A stretch of DNA of 64,000 bases, taken from JAHEEM01 sp036396795 (GTDB lineage: Bacteria > Pseudomonadota > Gammaproteobacteria > Steroidobacterales > Rariloculaceae). Shown here in pieces: positions 1-8,999 of the stretch. A program made the translations under genes and the position numbers. The stretch is from assembly GCA_036396795.1 (NCBI GenBank), contig DASWKF010000017.1, forward strand, positions 1 to 64,000, given 5' to 3'. The first letter of the stretch is position 1; each line of letters begins with the position of its first letter. The notes under the pieces were generated by a model, which ran no database searches, was not told where the DNA came from, and saw only the letters and a program-made list of their open reading frames with translations.

Positions 1-120
1 CTATCATGCGAGCCGTATCGAGCCCTCCTGGGCCCAGGAGAAAACGCTCGTGGCGAGCATCGGCCGGCATATTTTCTACGAGTGACGATCTCGAGGAACG
101 TCGTTTTGGAGGGGGGAAGC

Positions 121-1779
121 ATGATGTCACGAATCCGGTTACGGCGGACGGCCGCGGCGACCGTTACGCTCATCGCAGTTTTCACTTTGGCGGCTGGTGC
201 GCAGTCGCCGTCTTCACCCGATTACGAGATTCTGATTCTCAACGGCCGGATTCTCGACGGCACCGGAAATCCCTGGTTCGCCGGCGATGTTGCGATCCGG
301 GACGGCCGTATCGTCGAGGTCGGAACGATTCGCGATGCGACCGCGCAGCGAGTCATCGATGCCAGCGGGCTGGTCGTCGCCCCCGGTTTCATCGATTTGC
401 ACGGACATTCGACGACCGCGCTTCTGAGCGACGGCAACGGCGAGAGCAAGCTTCGTCAGGGCGTGACGCTGGAAGTCGTCGGTGAGGGCGAGTCTCCGGC
501 GCCGGCCAATGAGCCGGCCGAAGGCCGGTCGTGGGCGACCTTCACGGACTATTTCGCGGACTTGATGCGCGACGGTATCTCGATGAACTTGATCGCGCAC
601 GTGTCGTACAACCAGATTCGGCGTGCCGTGATGGGGTATGAGGAGAGCCCCGCGACGTCGGCGGAGCTCGAGCGCATGCGGCAACTGACCGCACGCTCGA
701 TGGAACAGGGGGCCTGGGGGATGACGAGCGAGTTCCCCAGCGGTGGTCCCGAGCACATTGAAGAGGTCATAGAGCTCGCCAAGGTCGTTGCTGAGCGCGG
801 CGGCAACTTCACGTCGCACACCGGCAGTGAGGGATTCGAGCAGGCAGCCGAGCTCAATGCCGCCTTCCGCATCGCCGAGGAAGCGCGGATCCCAGTGCAC
901 ACGTTTCACTTGAAGGTTCGTTCCCGAGAGAACTGGGGCACAGTGCGGAAATACCTCGATCAAGTAGAGGCGGCTCGTGCGCGCGGTCTCGACATCACGG
1001 CCAATCAGTACCCGTACACGGCGATGAACCACGGCTGGGCGGAGTTCTTTCCGCTGTGGGCGAGAGAGGGCGGTCCGGAGGCCTTTGCGGCGCGCCTGAA
1101 CGATCCGGCTACGCGCGGACGCATCAAGGCCGATCCGGACTTCAGAATCTGGTCCGAGGAGCACGGCGGCTGGGACGGTATCGTCCTCGGTTACGCCGCG
1201 CACACGCGCAGAACGGAATACGAGGGAATGACGATCGCCGAGATCGCAGAGCTGCGAGGCGATTCCGATCCGGCCGACACCTGCCTGGCACTGATGGCGG
1301 AGGAGAACGGGCGCGTTCGCGGGTTGTTCCACACGATGTCGGAGGAGGACGTGCGGCTGATCATGCGCCAGCCTTGGGTGGCGGTGGCAAGCGACGGGCA
1401 GGCCGTCAACATGGACAACTACCCGGGCCTGCCACATCCGCGGTATTTCGGCTCGAACGCGCGCGTCCTGGGTCACTACGTGCGCGAGGAAAGAGTCCTT
1501 ACGCTCGAGGATGCGGTGCGCAAGATGACGTCGTTGCCGGCGCAGATACTCGGTCTATCGGACCGCGGTCAGGTCCGCGAAGGCTTCATGGCCGATCTCG
1601 CGATCTTCGATCCCGCTACCGTGCGTGCCACGAATTCGTTCGACAACCCCAAGTCGTACGCCGAAGGCGTCTACTATACGATCGTCAACGGCGTGCTCGT
1701 GATCGATGAAGGCGAGCATACGGGCGCCCGCCCGGGACGTCCGCTCTTCGGCCATGGTTACAAGCCGGACGCCACGTAG
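121..1779 (+). CDS. Exported N-acyl-D-amino-acid deacylase family amidohydrolase
   Basis: The 552-residue protein has a cleavable signal peptide (RLRRTAAATVTLIAVFTL then AGA-Q), so it acts outside the cytoplasm. The mature part is an amidohydrolase: an urease-type beta segment (ILNGRILDGTGNPWFAGDVA), the metal-binding HxH in GFIDLHGHS near residue 100, later histidines in SHTG and TFHLK, and an aspartate in VASDGQ. This fits the D-aminoacylase branch, which removes acyl groups from D-amino acids. The NCG cysteine typical of classical D-aminoacylases is replaced here (VVGEGES), so the true substrate is open. I chose the ATG at 121 because GGAGGGGG lies just upstream and the signal peptide starts there; an in-frame ATG at 82 is less likely. 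Confidence 0.85.
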   Translation: MMSRIRLRRTAAATVTLIAVFTLAAGAQSPSSPDYEILILNGRILDGTGNPWFAGDVAIRDGRIVEVGTIRDATAQRVIDASGLVVAPGFIDLHGHSTTALLSDGNGESKLRQGVTLEVVGEGESPAPANEPAEGRSWATFTDYFADLMRDGISMNLIAHVSYNQIRRAVMGYEESPATSAELERMRQLTARSMEQGAWGMTSEFPSGGPEHIEEVIELAKVVAERGGNFTSHTGSEGFEQAAELNAAFRIAEEARIPVHTFHLKVRSRENWGTVRKYLDQVEAARARGLDITANQYPYTAMNHGWAEFFPLWAREGGPEAFAARLNDPATRGRIKADPDFRIWSEEHGGWDGIVLGYAAHTRRTEYEGMTIAEIAELRGDSDPADTCLALMAEENGRVRGLFHTMSEEDVRLIMRQPWVAVASDGQAVNMDNYPGLPHPRYFGSNARVLGHYVREERVLTLEDAVRKMTSLPAQILGLSDRGQVREGFMADLAIFDPATVRATNSFDNPKSYAEGVYYTIVNGVLVIDEGEHTGARPGRPLFGHGYKPDAT

Positions 1780-1826
1780 GGACGGCACACGGACGAAGGC
1801 CGGCTATCCGCCGAGTTGTCCTCCGG

Positions 1827-3374
1827 TCACCACGTATAGCGCACCCGATAGCGAACGACGACATCGCCGTCGGCCGCGACCGTCACGGGAAAGTGAATCG
1901 TGCGACTATCCTCGCGCTCGTAGTCGTGGGTCGCCTCGACGATGTCGTTGGTCGCCCAGCGGAACAGCGACTCCTTGACGATGACCTCGACGGGCTCGGT
2001 CTTGTGGTTTCGCAGCGTAACCTCGATGGTTTCTTGCATGCGCTCAGACCCCGTGTCGATCTCGAAGTTGACCTGGCGGCGCTCGCCGACGACGTCGAAT
2101 GCCGAGCCGAGCCGGAGCAGCACGGTTTCGTCCCGGGGCGTATGCTCGATCACGTTCTCGCCGATGAGCTCGAGGCTGTCGTCCGACTCGTCGAGCTGCG
2201 AAACACGTACGCGTCCGGCCGGGAGCGGGATGCCGAGGCCCGATTCCTCGTCGTTGTCGAACTCCAGGTAAACGTCGACCTTCGTATTCATCGGGATCCC
2301 GAGATCCCGATCCGTCATGGGCCTGTCCCCGAAGGTGTAGTAGGGCATTGCGCCGTAGTAGACGAGCAGCTTTCTCGCCGGCACGCGCGCGAGCGCCGGA
2401 AACAGCTCGATCTGCCGCGTCGAGTTGTTCGGAATCGACGTCTGCCGGCCGAGCGTGTAAAGGTGAAACTCGAAGAAGCTGCGCTCCTCGAATCCGGCGG
2501 CGTCCGCGGCGGCCGTGTCGAACGCCTCGACGCGCATGCGTGTCGGCATGCCGGGCGGCTCGATGCGATTGACGTCGCCGGCGATGAGCTTGAGACGGGC
2601 GTCGTCGTAGCTAGCGCCGGATTGATTGAGAACGCTGACCCAGGCTCCCACGTCTAGAAAGCCGCTGTTCTCATCGGCGCCGGCTTCAAAGGTCAAGTTG
2701 TAGTCGGCCCACCAGGTGATCCCTGTGGTTTGATAGCTGACCCTCGTTTGATGCGTGCCGGCGCGATTCGCCATGAGATCCCAGGCCAAGGTCGGCCGCG
2801 TGATGAGCCCGCCAGGCAGCTCGGGGAAATGGATGTTGCTGTAATCGTTAATGGAATGGATTCGACCGTCGTCGCCGGCGAGCACGAGCGTGCCGTCGGC
2901 GGTGAGCAGCCGGCCGCTAATCTGCGTCAACCCATTCGCGGATTGCTGGTCGATCGTGATCACCTGATCGATGTATCGCTCCATGAGCTTCTGGGAGCTG
3001 ACGAGATCGAACTGGTAGCCTTGCTCGAGCACGCGCGTGCTCGGGTCGGTCAAGGACTCGAAGCGCACGGTCGTCGGGTCTATGTACGCTGCGACGTTCG
3101 TCAGGTTCACGCGATTGCGCCCACGCGTCAGATCGAACTGCGCGGATTGACGCACCATGGCATAGCCGGGCACCGATTGCCCGAAATAGCTGCCTTGACC
3201 CGGAACCGGCCGGTACAACTCCGGCGGAATCGCGCCTGGCCGGGCGCTGGAGTAAATCGTCAGGCTCGTACCGGCATTGTCGTCCTGCGCGAACGCCGGG
3301 CCGGCGGACGCCGTGCAGGCCGCTGCGAGGCAGGCAAGTCGTGCGCCTGAGGAGAAACGGCTCGTCCGAGACAT
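1827..3374 (-). CDS. Exported DUF4139 domain-containing protein
   Basis: A 515-residue protein with an N-terminal signal peptide ending near AGPAFA-QDD. The body has the features of the DUF4139 family: an N-terminal beta-rich part carrying VNLTNVAAYIDPTTVRF, a central segment RVSYQTTGITWWADYNL, and a long C-terminal beta region (TEPVEVIVKESLFRW). Function in this family is not established; the fold suggests an envelope or secreted protein. AAGGAG lies 7 bases before the ATG, which supports the start. It stands alone, convergent with the amidohydrolase and divergent from the cyclic-di-GMP protein. Confidence 0.85.
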   Translation of the reverse strand: MSRTSRFSSGARLACLAAACTASAGPAFAQDDNAGTSLTIYSSARPGAIPPELYRPVPGQGSYFGQSVPGYAMVRQSAQFDLTRGRNRVNLTNVAAYIDPTTVRFESLTDPSTRVLEQGYQFDLVSSQKLMERYIDQVITIDQQSANGLTQISGRLLTADGTLVLAGDDGRIHSINDYSNIHFPELPGGLITRPTLAWDLMANRAGTHQTRVSYQTTGITWWADYNLTFEAGADENSGFLDVGAWVSVLNQSGASYDDARLKLIAGDVNRIEPPGMPTRMRVEAFDTAAADAAGFEERSFFEFHLYTLGRQTSIPNNSTRQIELFPALARVPARKLLVYYGAMPYYTFGDRPMTDRDLGIPMNTKVDVYLEFDNDEESGLGIPLPAGRVRVSQLDESDDSLELIGENVIEHTPRDETVLLRLGSAFDVVGERRQVNFEIDTGSERMQETIEVTLRNHKTEPVEVIVKESLFRWATNDIVEATHDYEREDSRTIHFPVTVAADGDVVVRYRVRYTW

Positions 3375-3589
3375 GGTCGGCTCCTTGCAATCAGTGTTGA
3401 TCCAGCCCTAATGAACGCGTGAGCCTTGCGAGCGGGGTTAACGCAATCGCGATTCGGTTGCGGGCCTCCATTGGGACCTGTTCCGACAAACCTGACCAGG
3501 TATTTTTTCTTGTATTCTGGCGAGTTACTGTCACAATTCAAAGCAGGTTCAAAGGGGGGGCGCTCGACGTCGAAAGTTCGCGCCGACCG

Positions 3590-6259
3590 ATGGTTGACCA
3601 GGCGAAAATCCGCGAAGAGCCTTCGGCTCTATCGGCGAGCTTGAGGCAAGCGCGCAGTGCCGCGCAAGGGCTTCGAGGCGTCGGCCTCGACCTGATATGC
3701 ACTCAGGTGGCCGTCGATTTTCAATCTATCCGGCTCGAGACCGCGGAAGAACGGCTTCGCTCCGGGTTGCGCCTTTTGACCGAAACGAGCGGTGCCGAGG
3801 CGATGTTCATCGCGTTGCTCGACGGCCGCGGTGAAGCCTTCGAGTCGATCTACGCGGCGCGCGCGACCTTCGCCGTCTGCAATCCCGAAGTGCTTCAGGA
3901 TCGGCGTATCGCCGAGTTCCCGTGGATAAGACAGCAGCTCGGGCACTTGAAGTTGCTCGAGATCAAGGACACGGCGATACCCGCGCCCGCGCAGACGCAG
4001 GACGCGGCAAACCTGGCCGAGTTGAACATCGCGTCGCTGCTTGCCGTGGGTTTCGAGATTGGCGGCGTGGCGGGCGGGCTGTTGGGCGTTTGCAGCTCGC
4101 AGCCGCAGCTGAACTGGGGCGCGAATCTGCCTCTCGCTTTGAAGCTCATCGGCGCGAGCTGTGCGAGCGGCCTCGACCGAATACAGCTGCGCGAGAATCT
4201 CCTCGTGCTGCAGGAAAGAGACGACCTCGTCACGACGACGGCGAATGACGGGCTTTGGGACTACGACGTCCGCAACAACAGTATGTATTTCTCGCCGCGG
4301 TGGCGCGCGATGCTGGGCTATTCGGACGACGACGCGATCCCGGAGTGGCGGTTGCTCGTGCATCCGGACGACATGGCGAAGGTTCAGATTCAACTGCGCG
4401 AGCATATCGAGGGTCAGCGAGGATTGTTCGAGAGCGTACACCGCATGCGCCACGCCGACGGCGACTGGCGCTGGGTGCAGAGCCGCGTTCAAGGCAAGCT
4501 CGATGCCAACGGGCGGCTGCGTCGTCTGGTCGGCGTCGAGACCGATATCACGGAGCAGAGGCTTTATGAAGAGGCCCTATTTCGTGAGAAGGAGAGCGCG
4601 CAGATTACGCTCCAGTCGATCGGAGACGGGGTGGTTACGACGGATGCCCAGGCGCGCGTTCAGTATCTGAACCCCGTTGCCGAGGAGCTCACAGGGTGGA
4701 AGCTCGACGACGCCGTCGGAGCCTCCATAGACGAGATCTTCCGCGGATTTCACGAGGAGACCTGCGAGCCCGTCGAAAACCCGGTCACCGTATCGATGCG
4801 CCGCAATCGCCCGACCAAATCCGTGCGGCCGACCCTGTTGATCCGCCGCGACGGCAACGAGCTCTACATCGAAAGCACGGCGGCGCCGATTCGCGACGTC
4901 AACGGCAACGTGCTGGGCGGCGTGTTGGTGTTCCATGACGTCAGTGAGGCCAGGGAGCTCAACAACAAGTTGAGCTTCCACGCGAGCCACGACAGCCTGA
5001 CGCACCTCGTCAACCGGGCGGAGTTCGAGAAGCGTCTCGCAAGGGCATTGAAGAGTGCCAAGGCCAAGGAGACCTCGTACGCGCTGCTGCATCTGGATTT
5101 GGACCAATTCAAGATCATCAACGACGCCTGCGGGCATTCGGCCGGCGACGAAATGCTGCGGCAGCTCAGCGCGCTGCTCAAGGCCAAGATTCGCTGGCGC
5201 GATACGCTTTCGCGCCTCGGCGGGGACGAGTTCGGCGTGCTGCTCGAGAGCTGCACGATGGACGAGGCGATGCGCACCGCCGAGGCCCTGCGGGAGACCG
5301 TCAACGAGTTCCGCTTCGTTTGGGACGACAGAACCTTCCGGCTCGGCGTCAGTGTCGGCGTCGTGCCGATACTCGTGACCTCGGAAGACGTCGCCTCACT
5401 GATCAGTGCCGCCGACAGCGCCTGCGCGGCGGCCAAGGAAGGCGGCCGCAATCGCGTCTATACCTATGAGGAATCGGATATAGACCTCATGCGGCGCCGC
5501 AAGGAAATGCAGTGGGCTGCGCGAATCAACAACGCGCTCGAGGAGAACCGTTTCGAGCTGTTCAGGCAGACGATTCAACCGCTACAGCCTGGGATGGATA
5601 CCGGCGCGCACTACGAGCTGCTGTTGCGGATGCGCGATGAGAACGGCACGTTCATCTCGCCCGAGCTCTTCATCGCTGCGGCGGAGCGTTACGGAATCAC
5701 GCCGGGCATAGATCGCTGGGTCATCTCGCACGCGTTCCGTTGGCTCGTCTCGGAGGCCGACGAGCGGGAGCGTCTGGTGCTGTGCTCGATCAATCTATCC
5801 GGGCAGAGCCTCGCCGACGAGAAGTTTCTGCCCTTCGTGATCGAGCAGTTCCGCACCAGTGGCCTCGACGGCTCGCGGATCTGTTTCGAGATCACGGAGA
5901 CTTCGGCCATCGCGAGCTACTCGCAGGCAAATCGCTTCATACATGCGCTGCAGGATCTCGGCTGCAAGTTCGCGCTCGACGATTTCGGCACGGGCCTGTC
6001 TTCTTTCGGCTACCTCAAGCACTTTCCAGTGGATTTCCTGAAGATTGACGGCAGCTTTGTCAAAGAGATTCTTCACGACCCCATCGATCGCGAAATGGTG
6101 CGCTCCATCAATGAGATCGGTCATCTGACCGGCAAGCAAACCATCGCCGAGTTCGCGGAGAACTCCGAGATCATCACGATGCTGCGCGGCATGGGCGTCG
6201 ACTACGCCCAGGGCTACGGCGTAGCTGAGCCGAAGCGCCTCATTCGCGCGGTCGCCTGA
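3590..6259 (+). CDS. GAF-PAS-PAS-GGDEF-EAL cyclic-di-GMP signalling protein
   Basis: About 889 residues, no membrane segment, so a cytoplasmic sensor. Order: a GAF-like domain (residues ~25-195), a PAS with PAC (NDGLWDYDVRNNSMYFSPRW ... GVETDITEQ), a second PAS (TLQSIGDGVVTTDAQARVQY), a GGDEF domain with intact RLGGDEFG and an upstream RWRD inhibitory-site motif, and an EAL domain. The EAL signature reads ELL (HYELLLRM), but the other catalytic positions remain: INLSGQSL, FEITETS, DDFGTGLSS, LKIDGSFV, AEFAENSE. Both synthesis and hydrolysis of cyclic-di-GMP are therefore possible. The open frame extends upstream to 3419, but that extension looks non-coding; the ATG at 3590 is my choice and lacks a strong ribosome site. 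Confidence 0.88.
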   Translation: MVDQAKIREEPSALSASLRQARSAAQGLRGVGLDLICTQVAVDFQSIRLETAEERLRSGLRLLTETSGAEAMFIALLDGRGEAFESIYAARATFAVCNPEVLQDRRIAEFPWIRQQLGHLKLLEIKDTAIPAPAQTQDAANLAELNIASLLAVGFEIGGVAGGLLGVCSSQPQLNWGANLPLALKLIGASCASGLDRIQLRENLLVLQERDDLVTTTANDGLWDYDVRNNSMYFSPRWRAMLGYSDDDAIPEWRLLVHPDDMAKVQIQLREHIEGQRGLFESVHRMRHADGDWRWVQSRVQGKLDANGRLRRLVGVETDITEQRLYEEALFREKESAQITLQSIGDGVVTTDAQARVQYLNPVAEELTGWKLDDAVGASIDEIFRGFHEETCEPVENPVTVSMRRNRPTKSVRPTLLIRRDGNELYIESTAAPIRDVNGNVLGGVLVFHDVSEARELNNKLSFHASHDSLTHLVNRAEFEKRLARALKSAKAKETSYALLHLDLDQFKIINDACGHSAGDEMLRQLSALLKAKIRWRDTLSRLGGDEFGVLLESCTMDEAMRTAEALRETVNEFRFVWDDRTFRLGVSVGVVPILVTSEDVASLISAADSACAAAKEGGRNRVYTYEESDIDLMRRRKEMQWAARINNALEENRFELFRQTIQPLQPGMDTGAHYELLLRMRDENGTFISPELFIAAAERYGITPGIDRWVISHAFRWLVSEADERERLVLCSINLSGQSLADEKFLPFVIEQFRTSGLDGSRICFEITETSAIASYSQANRFIHALQDLGCKFALDDFGTGLSSFGYLKHFPVDFLKIDGSFVKEILHDPIDREMVRSINEIGHLTGKQTIAEFAENSEIITMLRGMGVDYAQGYGVAEPKRLIRAVA

Positions 6260-6277
6260 TCGTCGAGTTCTGCCGCG

Positions 6278-7135
6278 TCACACGAACCGCATCGAGTAAT
6301 CGGTGGCGCGGACATGCTTCGTTATCTCGCCGACCGAGATGAAATCCACACCGGTCTCGGCGACGGCGCGCACGTTCCCCAGGTTGATTCCCCCTGAGGC
6401 CTCGAGCTCGAGCTCGCGCCGGCCGGCGTCGCGTAGATTGACGGCCTGCCGCAGATCTTCGATGCTGAAATTGTCCAACAGCACGCGCTTGGCCGTCGTC
6501 GTGAGCGCTTCCCGAAGCTGCTCCAGAGTCTCAACCTCCACCTCGATCAGGACGGGGCCGTCTTGCGCTTCCGCCGCCACGACCGCTCGCGTCAGACCGC
6601 CGGCGGCGGCAATGTGATTTTCCTTGATCAGCACCGCGTCGTAGAGGCCCATGCGGTGGTTGCTGCCGCCACCGCAGGCCACCGCGTACTTCTGCGCGGA
6701 TCGCAGCCCGGGTATGGTCTTTCGAGTGTCCAATATGCGCGCCCGCGTGCCCCGGATCGCCGAAACGAAGGCGCGCGTCGCCGTCGCCGTACCGGAAAGC
6801 AGTTGCAGGAAATTGAGCGCCGTGCGCTCGCCGGTCAAAATCGCGCGGGCCGGCCCCGTCATTCGGCACACCGTTGCTTGCGGCGAGAGCGCATCGCCGT
6901 CGGCGTATAGCCAACGGGTCTCGATACTCGGATCGAGTTGCTCGAAGACCTGGTCGAACCACGGCAGACCGCAGAGCACGGCCTCGTCGCGGACGACGAC
7001 CGACGCCTCTGCGACGCTGCGCTCGCCGATGAGTCCAGCCGTCAGATCGCCGCTGCCGATATCCTCCGCCAGGGCGATCGACACGGCCCTGGCGATAGCG
7101 TCGGTCTCAGCTTGGGTCACACGCGTCGCCTGCAT
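6278..7135 (-). CDS. nadC: Nicotinate-nucleotide pyrophosphorylase (carboxylating)
   Basis: NadC converts quinolinate and PRPP to nicotinate mononucleotide, CO2 and pyrophosphate in de novo NAD synthesis. The 285-residue protein has the usual length and the family motifs: ALAEDIGSGDLTA near the N-terminus, GERTALNFLQLLSGTAT, the PRPP/quinolinate segment ILDTRKTIPGLR, KYAVACGGGSNHRMGLYD, the lysine in LIKENHI, EVEVETLEQ, and the C-terminal ELEASGGI and DFISVGEITK. It is cytoplasmic. nadA and nadB are not in the window. It is convergent with the cyclic-di-GMP gene and lies downstream of a PuuD-like gene on the same strand, separated by a hairpin. Confidence 0.96.
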   Translation of the reverse strand: MQATRVTQAETDAIARAVSIALAEDIGSGDLTAGLIGERSVAEASVVVRDEAVLCGLPWFDQVFEQLDPSIETRWLYADGDALSPQATVCRMTGPARAILTGERTALNFLQLLSGTATATRAFVSAIRGTRARILDTRKTIPGLRSAQKYAVACGGGSNHRMGLYDAVLIKENHIAAAGGLTRAVVAAEAQDGPVLIEVEVETLEQLREALTTTAKRVLLDNFSIEDLRQAVNLRDAGRRELELEASGGINLGNVRAVAETGVDFISVGEITKHVRATDYSMRFV

Positions 7136-7156
7136 TACCTACGGCCGAGATAGAGA

Positions 7157-7182
7157 GGCCCGGCGAGTACCCCCGCCGGGCC
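7157..7182 (-). terminator. GC-rich hairpin after the PuuD-like gene
   Basis: A perfect 9-bp stem, GGCCCGGCG (7157-7165) with CGCCGGGCC (7174-7182), and an 8-base loop. It sits in the 60-base gap between the stop of the PuuD-like gene and the start of nadC on the minus strand. There is no T-run after it, so it may be a weak terminator or an mRNA-stabilising hairpin rather than a classical intrinsic terminator. Confidence 0.45.
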
Positions 7183-7195
7183 GGGAAGAAGTCGG

Positions 7196-7813
7196 CTAGA
7201 TGAAGAAGCCGTGATGCGAGCCGACCATGCTCATCAGCATTGGGATGGACAGCATGGTGTTCGAACGCGATGCGAGAAATGCCACGCGCCGTGCTCTTGC
7301 GATTTCCTCGGCCGAGGCCTCCACCATGCCCAAGATTTTCTTCTGATTGGGCCAGATCAGGACCCAGACGTTGAACAGCATGATCGTGCCGAGCCAGGCG
7401 CCGATGCCGATGGTCATTTGCGCGGCAGGACTGCCGTTCCCGGGGATCCAACCGAGGGTAAACGCGCCTATCAGGCCTAGCTGGTCTTGGCGGAACAGAT
7501 AGGTGGCGCCGGTCAACCAGGTGACGACCGCGCCCCAACGAAACCAGAGCAGTGCTCGAGGAGCGACATATTTGGATATGCCCGCGCCGCCTGGACCGCC
7601 TTCGTCGGCGGCGGCCTGGGCCAACGCCGGCACCTGCACGAAATTGAAGTAATAGAGCAGCCCGATCCAGGTGATTCCGGCTAGAACATGGAGCCATAGA
7701 ATCATTGCGGCTTCGCCGCCCGTGCCCACGATCGTGAGTGGTAGGAGCGCGATCACGACGGCGATCACGAGGCCGGCTATGATGGTTCCCCTGATAGTAT
7801 TCAATGGATTCAT
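7196..7813 (-). CDS. PuuD-like (urate oxidase N-terminal domain) membrane protein
   Basis: 205 residues with about five hydrophobic segments: TIIAGLVIAVVIALLPL, MILWLHVLAGITWIGLLYY, LLWFRWGAVVTWLTGATYLF, MTIGIGAWLGTIMLFNVWVL and a C-terminal one. The WLHVLAGITWIGLLYYFNF segment and the VLIWPNQKKILG motif match the membrane domain seen at the N-terminus of PuuD-type urate hydroxylases. The cytochrome c domain of full-length PuuD is absent, and no purine catabolism genes are nearby, so urate oxidation cannot be assumed. GGGAGG lies 8 bases before the ATG. Paralogous short forms are known only as uncharacterised membrane proteins. Confidence 0.75.
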   Translation of the reverse strand: MNPLNTIRGTIIAGLVIAVVIALLPLTIVGTGGEAAMILWLHVLAGITWIGLLYYFNFVQVPALAQAAADEGGPGGAGISKYVAPRALLWFRWGAVVTWLTGATYLFRQDQLGLIGAFTLGWIPGNGSPAAQMTIGIGAWLGTIMLFNVWVLIWPNQKKILGMVEASAEEIARARRVAFLASRSNTMLSIPMLMSMVGSHHGFFI

Positions 7814-7947
7814 AAAAGGCCCTCCCTACGGGTTATTCTATTTTGTGCTTTGCCGTTGGCCCGCCTGCGGCGCGGCTCGGCGAGTCAGGGCTTGAAGAAT
7901 AGGTTAGAGGTACGCATTATTCAATTATTGTCGATCGGCTCGGACCT

Positions 7948-7965
7948 TGACTTCGCCAGAAGTCA
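7948..7965 (+). promoter_or_regulatory. Short perfect hairpin upstream of grxD
   Basis: TGACTTC (7948-7954) and GAAGTCA (7959-7965) form a perfect 7-bp stem with the 4-base loop GCCA, about 40 bases before the grxD start. It could be an operator or an mRNA hairpin. I see no clear -10 box at the right distance from the overlapping TTGACT, so I do not call a promoter. Confidence 0.3.
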
Positions 7966-8007
7966 GTGAGCCGAACTCCGGTAAAGTTAGCGTAGAGGTG
8001 ATCTCAC

Positions 8008-8352
8008 ATGGACGTCAACGCGCGCATCGAGAAGCAGCTGAAAAGCCATCCCGTGATGCTCTACATGAAAGGCACTCCGGATTTTCCTCAGTGCGGCTTC
8101 TCGGCGCAGACCGTGGCCGCGCTGCGCGCAGTCGGCGCCGAATTTGAGTTTGTAAATATCTTCGAAGACCCGGAGATACGCGAGGGCCTGAAGGTCTACT
8201 CGAACTGGCCGACGTTTCCCCAGCTCTACATCAACGGTGAGCTGATCGGCGGTTGCGATATTGCCTTGGAGCTCTACCAGTCGGGAGAGCTCAAGCAGCT
8301 CGTTGACGGTGCCGCCGGCGGCCAGGCGGCTACGGAAAGCGCCGGCCGTTAG
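8008..8352 (+). CDS. grxD: Monothiol glutaredoxin, Grx4 type
   Basis: 114 residues. The CGFS active site (FPQCGFSAQ) marks it as a class II monothiol glutaredoxin, which binds and transfers [2Fe-2S] clusters with glutathione rather than reducing disulfides. Other family motifs are VMLYMKGTPDFP, the WPTFPQLYINGELIGG glutathione-binding segment and the CDI motif (GGCDIALELY). A very strong ribosome site, GAGGTGATC at 7995-8003, fixes the start. Its TAG stop overlaps the TAA stop of the convergent RNase T gene by three bases. The C-terminal AAGGQAATESAGR tail is low-complexity. Confidence 0.96.
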   Translation: MDVNARIEKQLKSHPVMLYMKGTPDFPQCGFSAQTVAALRAVGAEFEFVNIFEDPEIREGLKVYSNWPTFPQLYINGELIGGCDIALELYQSGELKQLVDGAAGGQAATESAGR

Positions 8353-8999
8353 GCGCTAACGTCGTCGCGTAGTCGCTTTACGCATTCGCAAAAGAGCAAA
8401 GCGGTCATCTTCGCGTCATAGAGCGCGGAGTGCGCTTGACTGTCGTCCCATTCCAGGCCCGCCGCCGCAACGGCGCGTCCGAGGACGGTCTGGCCGAAGA
8501 CCACGCCCGCCAGGGTCACCGTGTCGAAGCTCGAGAACGGATGAAACGGATTGCGCTTGACGTCGGCGCGCTCGACGGCCGCGTTGAGGAATTGAAGATC
8601 GAAGAACGCATTGTGACCTACCAGGATCGCGCGTGTGCACTCGTGCTCTTTGACGGCTTTCCTGATCGTCTTGAAGATTTCCCGCAGTGCGTCGCCTTCG
8701 TCCACGGCCAGGCGCAGCGGGTGATGCGGGTCGATGCCGGTGATCTGCAACGACGCCGGATCGAGTCTGCCGCCGGGGAACGGCTTGACGTGGTAGCGTA
8801 CGGCTTCCGCAGGCGCCAACCGACCCTGTGTGTCCAGGTCGAGCAGCACGGCGGCGATCTCGAGCAAGGCATCCGTCGCCGGATTGAATCCGCCGGTCTC
8901 GACGTCGACGACGACGGGTAGAAAGCCGCGAAAGCGTTCGGCCATCGCGACGGAATGCCTGGCTTCGTTCGACTTGAGCTCTTGCGGCGCCTCGCTCAT
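8349..8999 (-). CDS. rnt: Ribonuclease T
   Basis: A DEDD-family 3'-5' exoribonuclease that trims tRNA and other stable RNA ends. 216 residues, typical length. The catalytic acids are visible: Asp and Glu in VVVDVETGGFNP, Asp in GHNAFFDLQFLN, and the His and Asp in HSALYDAKMT, consistent with the DEDDh class. FNPATDALLEIAAVLLD and NPFHPFSSFDTVTLAG are RNase T signatures rather than those of the polymerase epsilon subunit. Its ATG overlaps the TGA of the upstream aminopeptidase gene (ATGA), which suggests coupled translation and supports the start at 8999. Confidence 0.94.
   Translation of the reverse strand: MSEAPQELKSNEARHSVAMAERFRGFLPVVVDVETGGFNPATDALLEIAAVLLDLDTQGRLAPAEAVRYHVKPFPGGRLDPASLQITGIDPHHPLRLAVDEGDALREIFKTIRKAVKEHECTRAILVGHNAFFDLQFLNAAVERADVKRNPFHPFSSFDTVTLAGVVFGQTVLGRAVAAAGLEWDDSQAHSALYDAKMTALLFCECVKRLRDDVSA

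Noticed and set aside
1..120. Possible end of an upstream gene or leader at the window edge
   Set aside because: No stop-proximal domain sequence or hairpin could be recognised; only the ribosome site before 121 is clear.
214..1476. 420-codon minus-strand frame across the amidohydrolase gene
   Set aside because: Arg/His/Ala-rich shadow translation with no recognisable domain; the plus-strand gene has signal peptide and metal motifs.
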